From: Metamycoplasma sp051549855
GTDB taxonomy: Bacteria; Bacillota_I; Bacilli_A; Mycoplasmatales; Metamycoplasmataceae
DNA: 64,000 nt
Assembly: GCF_051549855.1 (NCBI RefSeq)
Contig: NZ_CP196080.1
Location: 62,001-126,000, forward strand
Direction of reading: 5' to 3'
Shown: positions 52,422 through 62,658 of the stretch, piece by piece
How the letters are laid out: the number at the start of each line of letters is the position of its first letter
Position numbering within the stretch: position 1 is the first letter of the stretch
Notes under the pieces: generated by a model
What the model saw: only the letters and a program-made list of their open reading frames with translations
What the model was told of the DNA's origin: nothing
Databases searched by the model: none
Made by a program: the position numbers and the translations under genes

Positions 52422-52823
52422 CTACTTAGTTGGAGCTCACACTGTTACAGTTAAAATTAATAGAACAACAACAATTAGAGCAATTGCAAAACCTCCAATT
52501 GCAACTACTCTAGGTCATTTTGTTGATGTTTCTTCAATTTTTTGTGCCCGCGAGTCTTGGCTTCATTTTGCATATTCATATTCAACAGCATTTTTGTTAT
52601 TTTTTAAAGCATGTTGTTTACGAAATTCTTGTTGTTTTTTAGCAAGTTTTCTATCAATTTGTGACATTCAGGTAATGCCTTCGAATATCTCAATTAATGC
52701 TTGCTCATTATATTTTTTTAAACGCGGTTGTTTTGCGAAGTTCACAAACTCATTTAAGTAGTTAGACACACTGGTTTTTACAATGTCATCATTTTGGCGA
52801 TTGTCGCGCATTTTTTGAGCCAT
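52422..52823 (-). CDS. Small C-terminally anchored membrane protein upstream of cdaA
   Basis: A protein of 133 residues, not recognised. Start MAQKMRDNRQNDDIVKTSV preceded by AAGGAGG. The first ~105 residues are helical, Lys/Gln-rich and probably cytosolic; near the end is one membrane helix (VVAIGGFAIALIVVVLLILTVTVW), ending APTK. It stops 9 bases before cdaA, so both are likely made together. It may be a partner of the cyclase in place of CdaR, which is an inference from position only. Confidence 0.75.
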
Positions 52824-52887
52824 AATTCCTCCTTGAAATGGTAAATATTAATAATTATAAACTTAATAAAAATTAAATTTATAAACT

Positions 52888-52915
52888 TTGTTTATAAGTT
52901 AGCTGCTAGTATAAT
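52888..52915 (+). promoter_or_regulatory. Promoter of pgk
   Basis: TTGTTT at 52888-52893 and TATAAT at 52910-52915, spacing 16 bases; 23 bases before the ATG, with GAAAGGAAAG between. Confidence 0.6.
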
Positions 52916-52938
52916 ATTAATAGCATGAAAGGAAAGAC

Positions 52939-54147
52939 ATGAAAAAGACATTATATGATGTTAATTTAAAACATAAGATAGTTTTAGCAAGAGTTGATTT
53001 CAATTTGCCACTTGCAAAAAACGACAATAATCAATACTATGTAACTGATGCTAACAGAATCAAAAAGGCACTGAAAACTATTAACTTTATTACTCAACAG
53101 GGCGCTAAATTAATTTTATTAAGTCATTTAGGAAGAGTAAAAACCGAAGAGGACTTAGTTTCCAAATCGCTAAAACCAGTTGTTGAAGAGTTCAAAAAAT
53201 ATGTTGATAATGATGTATTTTTTGTCCCTAAAACGAGAGGAAGTGAAGTTGAAGAAGCAATAAAAAATCTAAAAAGTGGACAAATTTTATTTTTAGAAAA
53301 CACTCGTTTTGAAGATTTAAACAACAAAGCTGAGTCAAAAAATGATCCTGAATTGGCAAAATATTGAGCTTCTTTAGGCGATGTTTTTGTTAATGATGCA
53401 TTTGCTACTGCTCACCGTAGTCACGCATCAAATGTTGGAATTGCTTCAAACATAAAAGAAAGTGCTTTAGGATTTTTAATGCAAGAAGAAATCGAAAATC
53501 TTGCTAAATTAAAAAATAATCCAGCAAGACCTTATGTAGCCATCATCGGTGGGGCTAAAATAAGCGATAAAATTCAAGTTTTAGAACAGCTTATTAAAGA
53601 ATGTGACAAGGTTTTAATTGGTGGAGCAATGGCTTATACCTTCTTAAAGGCACAAGGTGTCGAAATAGGTACTTCACTAGTTGAAGATGATTACTTAGAA
53701 CTAGCAAAAAATCTTTATGAAAACAATAAAACAAAGATTTTATTACCAATTGATAATGCTTATGCTAAAGAATTTGCAGATATCCAACCACAATACTCAA
53801 GCCCCGAAAATAAAAATATACCTGCTGACTGCACTTCAATGGACATTGGTCCTGAAACTGTGAAATTATTTGCTAATGAAATCCAAAAAGCAAAAACTAT
53901 TTTTTGAAACGGTCCCTTGGGAGTTACTGAATTTAGTAATTATGAAGTAGGAACAAAATCGATAGCCATAGCCATTTCCCAAAATACAGACTGTTTTTCA
54001 GTAGTTGGTGGGGGAGATTCAGTCGCTGCTATTAATAAATTAAACTATCAAGACCGTTTTAGCTTCATTTCAACTGGTGGTGGAGCAAGCCTAGAATATG
54101 TCCAAGGCAAATTGCTACCAGGATATGAAAGCATTGAAGACAAATAA
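52939..54147 (+). CDS. pgk: Phosphoglycerate kinase
   Basis: A protein of 402 residues, through TGA Trp codons. KIVLARVDFNLPL, LILLSHLGRVK (substrate Arg/His), LFLENTRFE, VFVNDAFATAHRSHASN, IGGAKISDKIQVLEQLI, LIGGAMAYTFL, and the nucleotide loop GDSVAAINK with the final ISTGGGASLEYVQGK. Transfers phosphate from 1,3-bisphosphoglycerate to ADP, an ATP-yielding step of glycolysis. Single gene with its own promoter and terminator. Confidence 0.98.
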
Positions 54148-54161
54148 AAAAGACAAAGAAA

Positions 54162-54188
54162 AAGAGAGTGACCAGCTCTCTTTTTTTA
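54162..54188 (+). terminator. Terminator after pgk
   Basis: Hairpin AGAGAG-TGACCAG-CTCTCT followed by TTTTTT. Confidence 0.88.
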
Positions 54189-54207
54189 AATTTATATTTG
54201 TGTAACG

Positions 54208-54253
54208 GCACTAGAATGCAAATGCATGATTAAGGAATATAAATCCCTAGTGC
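54208..54253. repeat. Inverted repeat that can fold as a small three-way junction
   Basis: GCACTAG (54208-54214) and CTAGTGC (54247-54253) close a 32-base interior containing ATGC-AAAT-GCAT and GGA-ATATAAA-TCC. No T run follows on either strand, so it is not a standard terminator. It sits between the ends of the convergent genes pgk and gyrA. Confidence 0.45.
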
Positions 54254-54294
54254 TACTTATAATTATAAACTTTTTTATTCTTTAAAGTAGTTTT

Positions 54295-56958
54295 TTATTC
54301 ATTACTTGTGTTTTTGACGTCTTGATTTGCGTCAGTAACGTCAGTATTTTCTTCATCATCATTTAAACTGTTGATCTTAGCAATGGCAACAATGTGATCG
54401 TTGTTATTTTTTAGAGTAATTAATTTAACACCTTTAGAATTTCTTCCAGTGGTTGAAACTTGTCTTAAATTAAAACGAATAGCAATACCTTCTTTGGTCA
54501 TAATAATTAGGTCTTCGTCTCCTTTAACAGCAGCAGCGTAAACTAATTCACCCGACTTAGCTGCATTCAGAGCAATAACTCCTTTAGCATTACGTGAAGT
54601 TTTTCTAAAGTCTTCAACGTCACTCATTTTTCCATAACCTTCAGAACCCATTGAGAAAATCAATTTTCCTTGGTTTGAAGATGACACCGATACTACACGA
54701 CTACCTTCGTCTAGTTTAATACCGATTACCCCAGTGGCAATTCTTGATTGCGCCCTGATTTCACTTGCATCAAAACGAGTTAGTCTGTTGTTTGAAGCAG
54801 CAACAAAAATTTCTTCGTTTTCTTCTATTATCATTGCTGCAATAAGTTGGTCATCTTCTCTTAGGCCTAGGGCACGTTTTCCGTTTCTATTAATCAAACG
54901 ATATTCACTTAATCTTGTTTTTTTCAAAATACCATTTCTTGAAGCCGTTAGTAAGTATTTGTTTGAATCATAGTCATTGGTTGAAATAATTTCACGGATA
55001 TTTTCATCTTTATCCATGTTAGGAAGAATATTGATTATTGGAGTTCCTTTTGCATTTTTGGATGTAGCAGGAATTTCATGTCCTCTTAGCCGGAAGACTT
55101 TACCACTTGAAGTAAAAATTAAAATATCGGTGTGAGTTGAAGTAACGATAATATTTTCAACTTTGTCATCGGCATATGTTTTGGCTGCATTCGAACCAAT
55201 TCCACCTCGTCTTTGTTCACGATATTCGTCTAAATCAGTACGACGAATATAGTTATTAGCTGAGTAAGTTATAACAATGTCTTTAACTGGGATTAAATCT
55301 TCATCTTCTATTGATGATTGTAAATCTCAACGAATTTCACTGCGACGTTTGTCTGCATATTGTTCTTTGATTTCTCTCAATTCTTCAATGATTAGTTGAA
55401 TTAATTTTTCTTCTGAGTTCAAGATTTCTTTGTATTCGGCAATACGTTTTTCTAACATCGCAATTTCTTCATTCATTTTTTCAATTGCTAAACCTGTTAG
55501 CCGTCCTAAACGCATTTCGACAATAGCTTTTGTTTGTGCTTCTGATAATGAAAATCTTTGTGCTAATCTAGATTGGGCTTCAGCATCAGTTTTTGATTTT
55601 TTGATAATTTCAATAACTTCATCAATATTTTCGACAGCAATTTTTAAACCATGTAAAATGTGTGCTCTTTGTTCATCTTTTTCTAGGTCAAATTTTAAAC
55701 GACGTGTAACTACATCTTTTTGGTGGTCGATGTAAACTTGCAATGCATCCTTTAGATTCAATAGTTTAGGCTCATTATTAACTAAAGCAATAGTGTTGAT
55801 TGAAAATTTAGATTGCAATTGAGTAAGTTTGTAAAGAGTATTTAGAATAACTTCTGGATGGAATGTTTTTTTAATATCAATAACAATTCTGATGCCTTCA
55901 CGGTTAGATTCGTCTCTAAAATCTCCAATTCCTTCAATTCTTTTTTCTTTAACTAATTGACTTATTTTTTCAATGATGTCAGTCTTTTTGATTGCATAAG
56001 GTATTTCACTTACAACAATTCTACTTTTACCATTTGCAAATCTTTCAATATGTGCTTTTGAACGATTAGTTACACTACCTCTACCGGTTTTGTAAGCATT
56101 AACAACACTTGCTTTGTCAAATAGAATACCACCAGTTGGAAAATCGGGAGCTTGAACTATTTCAATTAATTCATCAATACTTATGTCACTATTTGCTGCT
56201 AATGCAATTGCAGCATTGATAACATCTCCTAGATTATGTGGCGGAATGCTTGTTGCCATACCAACGGCAATTCCGCTTGTTCCAGAAACTAATAAGTTTG
56301 GAAATCTTGCTGGTAGAACAACAGGTTCTTTTTCAGTGGCGTCGTAGTTATCAATAAAATCAACTGTTTCTTTTTTAATACTATCTACTAGTAGCGAAGC
56401 CATTTTAGACATTCTTGCTTCAGTATAACGCATTGCAGCAGCTTCGTCACCGTCGATTGATCCAAAGTTACCATGACCATCGATTAAAGGATAACGAAGT
56501 GAGAAATCTTGCGCCATACGCACCATTGCTTCATAAACTGATGAGTCACCATGTGGGTGGTATTTCCCTAAAACTTCCCCGACAATTCTGGCTGATTTCT
56601 TGTGTGGCTGGTTAAAAAACATCCCCATTTCACTCATGGCGTAAAAAATTCTACGGTGAACTGGCTTTAGTCCATCTTTAGCATCAGGAAGAGCCCGTGA
56701 AACAATAACACTCATTGCATATTCAATAAATGCAGATTTCATTTCCGCAACAAGACTAACAGGTGCAAGTCCATCTTTTTCTTCTTCTAAGATAGCAGAT
56801 TTAACTTGGTAACCTTCTTTTTCTTGCGGTGGAATTTCTTCTTCATCTTCTTCGACTATTACTTCTTCTTCGAAGACTTTTTTAATCTCTTCATCTTCAG
56901 TTAAGTACTTATCGTCGTTAGTTAGTTCATCATTAAGTTTGTCATCATCAAAAGACAT
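54295..56958 (-). CDS. gyrA: DNA gyrase subunit A
   Basis: A protein of 887 residues. An acidic N-terminal extension of about 70 residues (LTEDEEIKKVFEEE, VEEDEEEIPPQEKEG) precedes the core, which starts MKSAFIEYAMSVIVSRALPDAKDGLKPVHRRI. The resistance-determining region reads HPHGDSSVYEAMVRMAQDFSLRYPLIDGHGNFGSIDGDEAAAMRYTEARM; the Ser and Glu at the quinolone positions are wild-type in form, and the catalytic Tyr is in MRYTEA (about 178). The C-terminal beta-pinwheel domain includes GLREDDQLIAAM. Cuts and reseals DNA for negative supercoiling with GyrB. Confidence 0.97.
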
Positions 56959-57074
56959 AAAAAACTCCTAAATTAATAATTAAATATAATTATTAATATT
57001 ATACCATAAAGCATCAGAGCTGCTTTTGGGCATAAAAATCTGCAATTTTCGAGAAAAAAGTTACTTTTTAAAGA

Positions 57075-57097
57075 AAAAAACACTGAAAATTCAGCGT
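57075..57097 (-). terminator. Terminator after trmB
   Basis: Minus-strand hairpin CGCTGAA-TT-TTCAGTG followed by seven T. Confidence 0.7.
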
Positions 57098-57098
57098 T

Positions 57099-57707
57099 TT
57101 AGTCAAATTCTAATTCCAAGTAATTAATGTTTTTTCCGCGTGATGACCATTTTTGTTCATATTCTGTCATAATGTTGTCCTTATTTTTATCGCTATTGTG
57201 CAAGTCGCGAGTCATATAAGTCATTTTTGCATTAATGGCTTGAATTTCTTCAATTGCAAAATCAAACAAGCTGTCGCTGTCAGTTTTGAAAATTATTTTT
57301 GCTCCTGGTTTTAGAATGTTTTTGAATTTTAATAAGAAATTGCGATGTAATAATCTTCTTTTAGCATGACGTTTTTTAGGTCACGGATCTGAAAAAGTTA
57401 GATAAATGCGATCGATTTTATTTGCGAATAACTCATCAATTTTGTTAGCGTCTTCAATTAATAACATCATATTTTTTAGTTCCATTTGCTCAATCTTTTT
57501 CAAAGCATGAAGAGCAACTGTCGGATATTTTTCACATCCAATGTAGTTGATATTAGGATTTTGTGCTGCCAATTGCGTAATCATTTGACCTTTACCCATT
57601 CCTATTTCTAAATATGTAGTTTTGTCCACTCGAATAGGGAATTCCTTGATTTGAAAAGCTGATTGAAAAATAATGTCAGCTGCATCTTTATTATATTTAA
57701 GTCTCAT
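57099..57707 (-). CDS. trmB: tRNA (guanine-N7-)-methyltransferase
   Basis: A protein of 202 residues. SAM site TYLEIGMGKGQMITQLA, INYIGCEKYPTVALHALKKI, then YLTFSDPWPKKRHAKRRLLHRNFL, the signature NFPDPWPKKRHxKRR with Trp from TGA, and KTDSDSLFDFA. Makes m7G46 in the variable loop of tRNAs. Divergent from the metalloprotease gene. Confidence 0.96.
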
Positions 57708-57756
57708 ATTTAACTATTTTACTAATTTTGTTTTGCTAATGTAATAACATTTAAAT

Positions 57757-59757
57757 ATGTTTACAATGAAGAATCAAAATCTCAAAAAATCTAAATCTAT
57801 CTTAGCTAGCATAATAGCTTTTGCAATTGTAGTTTTCTCAGTAGTAGTTGGAGTGACTTTATTTTTTGCTTTAAGTGGCAAATTGAGTCAAAAAAGTCCA
57901 ATTTATACACCAGATTATAAGGATAGAATAACTTTTAATGCAAAGTATGACAAAGATGGCAAAATAAATGAAAATTATGATCCTCGCTATTTAACTATTA
58001 ACGAATGACCATACACCGAAGTTGTTGATAGCACAAATGGTGTAGTTGAGAAGAAATACTTTTTTAACCAAGAAGGAATGAAGGTTTTGGCTCAACAATT
58101 TTATCAAAGGGGTGGTTTCAGTGGAGAAATGCGCGAATTAAATAATGTCAACATTAATATCCCTGAAGTTAAAAATCTATCAAATACATCAAATGCTAAC
58201 GGTTTTTTCGTTCCTGTTTATGAAAATATTTATTTAAGTATTAGTAATTTTATTTATGATTCAAACCATCAAGTACGTAAATTGAGATATCCTTGAACTG
58301 ATGTCCCAGTTAAAACTAAGGTCGAATTAGTGTTGCCAACTTTAGTACATGAATATATGCACCATGTCGCCAATATTTATGCAATGTCAGCCAGAGAAAA
58401 AGACACATTATCAAACAATGATGTGTATGAAAATAGCAGTGGCGATAATTATCACGGGCACTCAGCAAGTCTAAAAACAACTAATAAAAAGTTTTACACA
58501 GATTTTTATGATTCATTATTCAAGTTAGACAAAATACTAAGACCACGTTTTTGAGACTATCTATCTTCTTCATTCAAACCTATTTATTCTTCATATTCAG
58601 CGCACGAGCTTTTCGAAATTGCTAATTCAAAACAAGACAATGAGTCGCTTAACTGAAATTATTTAAATAAGTTTAAAAACAATACATTTAACAACTCGAT
58701 GGACTCAGCATTCCAATATGCCGACAGCGTTAGCGGTTCAACACTAAATTATTACTTTTCGTTTGATGAATTGTTTGCAAGGGAGTTTTTAAAACTAAGT
58801 TTTGCTCCTAAGACTGCTTTGAATGTTGCTTACAATAATGGGTTAAATCCTGGTTTCTATGCCTATGTCAATGGTGCAAATAACGTTTTCATTTCATCGC
58901 ATGGAGATGATTTAATGCGTCTTATGTCAATAAATAAATTAGAACAATATAGTTTTCAAGATAATTTTACATATCAAGCCCTAGATGAAAGTAGTGCGAG
59001 AATTTACGGTTCAAACTGAGTATTTCCAACACCTTATGCTTGATGGGTTTCAAGAGATGTTGATTCGACTGAGTATCAACTGAAACGCCAAAAATTACTT
59101 TACAAGGCTTATCTTGACTTAGTTGGTTATGGGCTTCCAATTAGTCAAATGTCAATTGACACAACTGCCCTAGATGTTGCTTCACAAAGTGATAATTATG
59201 ATTTATCAGTTTCTAGAAATATAAAAGATAACGAATTATATTTCAATGGATTTTTAAAATTAAAAAGCACTGATCTAGAAAATAAAAACATTGATACTTA
59301 TATTCAACAATTTAATGCTCAAAACAACAATTACCTTGTTTTTAAAGATGCTAACAGTGATAGTGTAACTAAATTACCTATTGTTCTTAACAAGGGTAAC
59401 TATCGAACTAAAAAAGACTGGGACTCAATTACTCAAGACTACGGCCCTGAGTGAGTATTGGGTAATGATTATAAAGATTATGTAAGTTATTACACAACAA
59501 AACCTTACTTAATAGATAAATGAAATCCGAACAAAAAATTGGAAGCATTCTTCTGAAGAGATGCGAATAATGATAATATAATTCAGGAAAACGAAAAAAC
59601 TTATTTTGATTACAAACTAGCTAAACAAAGAAATGAAGCAATACAAAGAAGAATAAGCACATACCGTCAATTCTTATGAAAAGAATCAAGATATCAAACA
59701 TATCAATTAACATACTCAAACGCATTCAATGGTTTAGAATTAAGTAAATATGAATAA
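57757..59757 (+). CDS. Membrane-anchored HExxH metalloprotease, mycoplasma-specific (MYPU_1760-like)
   Basis: A protein of 666 residues. One N-terminal membrane helix (ILASIIAFAIVVFSVVVGVTLFFAL), no lipobox Cys, so the rest should face outwards as a signal-anchored ectodomain. Zinc site VLPTLVHEYMHHVANIYAM at about residue 200 (HExxH), with FSFDELFAREFLKLSF about 140 residues later as a possible third-ligand region (Glu). The remainder matches no common protease class that I recognise; the family as I recall it is confined to mycoplasmas. Likely a surface or secreted zinc peptidase. Overlaps the Ntdp-like gene by 8 bases. Confidence 0.8.
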
Positions 59758-60334
59758 TAGAGAAGATTTCAACTTTGACTCACAAACTACTCCAGCACCA
59801 AGAAGACATCGCTTAAAAAGAGGCGAATTTGTTAACATTCAGTGCTTTAAATATGATGGGCATTTGTATCGTGAGTACAATGGAGTCAAAATAATTGATT
59901 TTAACCAAGATTATGTTGCTTGTTTGATGTTGAAAACTAAGGTTGCTGAAGCAACAATTAATTGAGTAGTTAGTGAGCCCACAATATTCATTTTCAGTAA
60001 GGAACATTTCTTTAATGCAACTATTTTGTTAAGAGATGAAAAAAAATATGTTTATGTAAATTTAGCAACGCCTTTCTTCATAGAAGATAAAACAATTAAG
60101 TATATCGATTTCGATTTAGACATTAAAACGCACTTAGACCATGATTTCAACGTTATTGACTGACCTGATTTCAAAAATAATATTAGTCAATATAATTATC
60201 CAAAAGAATTAATTTATAAAATTTATGATGAACTAGATTATCTATTTTTATTATTTAATTCACGTAAAGAAATTTTTGGTGAAGATTTCATCGATCAATA
60301 TATTGAAATATTAAAAAAGCAGAAGGACATTTAA
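59750..60334 (+). CDS. DUF402 nucleoside di/triphosphatase (Ntdp-like)
   Basis: A protein of 194 residues. Strong alignment by eye with staphylococcal Ntdp: VNIQCFKYDGHLYREYNGVKIIDFNQDYV, ATINWVVSEPTIFIFSKEHFFNATILLRDEKKYVYVNLATPFFIEDKTIKYIDFDLDIKTHLDHDFNVIDWPDF, including the metal-binding NLATPF...YIDFDLD acids. These enzymes hydrolyse nucleoside di- and triphosphates with divalent metal. Starts inside the metalloprotease gene, so translation is coupled, an unexpected pairing of a surface protease and a cytosolic phosphatase. Confidence 0.9.
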
Positions 60335-60355
60335 GCCTTTCTGCTTTTATTTTAA
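60317..60355 (+). terminator. Terminator after the Ntdp-like gene
   Basis: Hairpin AGCAGAA-GG / CC-T-TTCTGCT with the stop codon in its loop, followed by TTTATTTT. Confidence 0.8.
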
Positions 60356-60364
60356 TTTTATTAA

Positions 60365-60952
60365 TTAACCAATAATTTCTAAATCTTCATAATCGAATTC
60401 AGTTGGTGTTTTACGTCCAAAGATTTCAATTTCCACGAATGCTCTTTGTGCGACATCATCATTTTTAAGGATAACTCCGTTTTGATCTGTATAAGGACCG
60501 TTAACAATTCTAACAATTGTTGACTCTTTAAAAGCTGTTTCAATATTTCCTTTTTCAAATTCTTCACGTAATGATTTTTCTTTTTGTTCCATTTCACGAA
60601 TTTTGCGATTTGAAATAGGAGTAGGCTTTGCTCCTTTACCACTCGATCCAACTAATCCAGTAACATATTGAGTATTACGCACTAAGTATCAAGCTGGGTC
60701 ACTCATAATCATTTGTACGAAAATGTATCCCTTGTATAAATTGATATATTTTGGTGTGTATGCCTCACCTTTAGTTTTTTTCTCTAATTCACGGTTTGTT
60801 AAGTGTGGAACAGTGAAAATACGAATGTCATTGAAATAGTGACTCATGTTTTCTGTTTCAATTTTGTTTCATAATGTTTCAATAACTTTTTCTTCTTTTC
60901 CTGACACTGTTGAGACCATGTATCATTTGTATGAATTTTCTGAACTATCCAT
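60365..60952 (-). CDS. nusG: Transcription antitermination factor NusG
   Basis: A protein of 195 residues. KWYMVSTVSGKEEKVIETLWNKIE, then NLYKGYIFVQMIMSDPAWYLVRNTQYVTGLVGSSGKGAKPTPIS is the NGN domain (NxxPGYVLV..), and STIVRIVNGPYTDQNGVILKND is the KOW motif. Binds RNA polymerase and couples it to ribosomes. Order rpmG-secE-nusG is the bacterial standard; 8 bases after secE. Confidence 0.96.
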
Positions 60953-60960
60953 ATTGACTC

Positions 60961-61212
60961 CTATAACTTAATTCCAACTGCATTTCATAAGTTTGTAAAT
61001 AACAAGGTAACAACAAAAAAGAAAATAGCGAAAACAACAACGAACGCAACTGTTAAACCAAATCAAACTCAAGATTTTTTACCACTTGGTCAAATAATTC
61101 TTTTGATATCTTTTCTAAAAGCACGAAAGCGTCTTTCTTTTTCTGGTTTTGGTGCTTTAGGTTTTAGTGCTTCAGTGTCTTTAAAATTTTGATTTTTTAG
61201 TGGATCTAACAT
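60961..61212 (-). CDS. secE: Preprotein translocase subunit SecE
   Basis: A protein of 83 residues with one membrane helix. FRAFRKDIKRIIWPSGKKSW is the conserved cytosolic region (KxVxWPs), followed by FGLTVAFVVVFAIFFFVVTLLF. Two Trp in the second half come from TGA. Clamp of the SecY channel. ATG overlaps the rpmG stop (TAATG). Confidence 0.92.
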
Positions 61213-61361
61213 TATTTTTCCTCTTTATGAAGAGTTTTAGCATTGCAATAACGACAATACTTGTTTAATTGCATGCGTTCAATTATTGATTTATTCGTGA
61301 CATAATTTTTTCTTTTGCAAACATCACATGCTAAATTTATTTTGTTACTTGCTTTTTTCAT
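61212..61361 (-). CDS. rpmG: 50S ribosomal protein L33, zinc-binding form
   Basis: A protein of 49 residues. INLACDVCKRKNYVTNKS and LNKYCRYCNAKTLHKE give the two CxxC pairs of the zinc (C+) L33 type. Upstream of secE as in Bacillus. Confidence 0.95.
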   Translation of the reverse strand: MKKASNKINLACDVCKRKNYVTNKSIIERMQLNKYCRYCNAKTLHKEEK

Positions 61362-61401
61362 GGTTTTAATTATAACATAATTAACTAAAAACCACTTATA
61401 A

Positions 61402-61908
61402 TTACATCACCAAGTCCTTTATTGAAGCAATTAGCCTGTCTTTTGTTTTTTGAATTAAATATGGTGATATTTTTAGCTCTTGTGACATTATGCGATTGTT
61501 GTAATTTTGGTTACAAATGTTTTCAAAAATAGCCTTTTCCTTTTCACTCATATTCAATAACATTGTGAGCTCAAGTTTAAGATTTTTGAGTGAAAAATCT
61601 TTTTCTTCGTCGCAAACATCACTGAAATTTTCTTCAAAATCACTCATCGTTATTTCAAAGTTGCGTTTTTTGCCTATTGCCTTTTTTGCTCAATTCATAA
61701 ACAAAAATTTGATTCCATTAATTAAATAAACATCAAGATACTTGTCATTAGTGTTGCTTAATATTTTTTCAATATCTACTCAACAATTGTGAATTAAGTC
61801 TTGTTCGTCAATACCTAATTTGTAAATTTCAATAATCTGTCTTGCGACAAAATTTATCCTTTTTTCTAGCTCTAAAAATTTCTTTATTACTTTCATTTTT
61901 TTCTTCAT
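61402..61908 (-). CDS. Sigma-70-family-like protein, position of SigH
   Basis: A protein of 168 residues. Helical: FVARQIIEIYKLGIDEQDLIHNCWVDIEKIL resembles sigma region 2 (A......G....DDLxQExxIxLxxA), YLINGIKFLFMNWAKKAIGKKRN continues region 2, and EKEKAIFENICNQNYNNRIMSQELKISPYLIQKTKDRLIASIKDLV looks like a region 4 helix-turn-helix. In Bacillus sigH lies just before rpmG-secE-nusG, the same order as here. Mollicutes also have a divergent alternative sigma factor (MG428 in M. genitalium). A degenerate SigH-like factor is therefore likely, though similarity is weak. Confidence 0.65.
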
Positions 61909-61925
61909 ACTTTTATTATGAAAAA

Positions 61926-61963
61926 AAAGAAAAAAAGTGAGTCCCGATTTTTTCTCACTTTTT
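61926..61963 (-). terminator. Terminator after rlmB
   Basis: Minus-strand hairpin AAAGTGAG / CTCACTTT (loop of 12) followed by a T run. Confidence 0.85.
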
Positions 61964-61968
61964 TATCA

Positions 61969-62658
61969 TTATTCATTTGGATTATTAGTTAGACAGAAAA
62001 GGGCAATCCCTGTTGCTACAGAAGCATTCAGTGACTGAACTGTACCTTTTTGTGGGATATAAATTAGTTGATCACTAGCTTTGATAATTGTATTTGACAC
62101 ACCTTTTTGTTCGTTACCGATTACCAAAACGCTTGGACGATTGAACTTAGTTTTATTAATATCGCTAGCATTCTGGTTAAGTGCAGTTGTGTAAATTCAG
62201 TAGCCATTTTGTTTCAATTTTTCAATTGCATTAAACAAAGAAGGAACTTTGATGATATTCATATTAACAAATCCACCAGAAGAAATTTTTAAAGCAACAG
62301 GTGTAACACTAGCTGCTCGATCTGTTGGTATCAAAATTCAATTTACACCAAAAACATTTGCACTTCTTATAATTGCACCTAAATTTTGTACATCTTGAAT
62401 GTGATCTAAAATTAATACATTGTCAGGTTTGTTACGTAACAATTTCTCGAAATCAGCATATTCAAAATCTTTAATAAAAGCAATAACACCTTGGTGATTT
62501 TGTTCTGTAATCTTATCTAGTTTTACTTTTGATACTTTTTTAACATTTTTGAATTTGATATCTAGTTTAATATTTTCTTGAATTCAAATTTCAGTAATCG
62601 GAAAGTTTTCATTGATAGCATCAATAACGGAGTTACGACCAAAAATAAAGTTTTTCAT
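61969..62658 (-). CDS. rlmB: 23S rRNA (guanosine-2'-O-)-methyltransferase RlmB
   Basis: A protein of 229 residues, SpoU/TrmH class. FIFGRNSVIDAINENFPITEIWIQ is the substrate-binding start; LILDHIQDVQNLGAIIRSANVFGVNWILIP is motif 1 (N..N.GA..R.A), SVLVIGNEQKGVS motif 2 and IPQKGTVQSLNASVATGIALF motif 3 with the SAM-binding knot. Methylates G2251 in 23S rRNA, or a related site. ATG overlaps the cysS stop (TAATG), as in the common cysS-rlmB pair. Confidence 0.94.

Noticed and set aside
52357..52761. 134-residue plus-strand open frame
   Set aside because: Antisense to the small membrane protein upstream of cdaA and to the cdaA start; no ribosome site.
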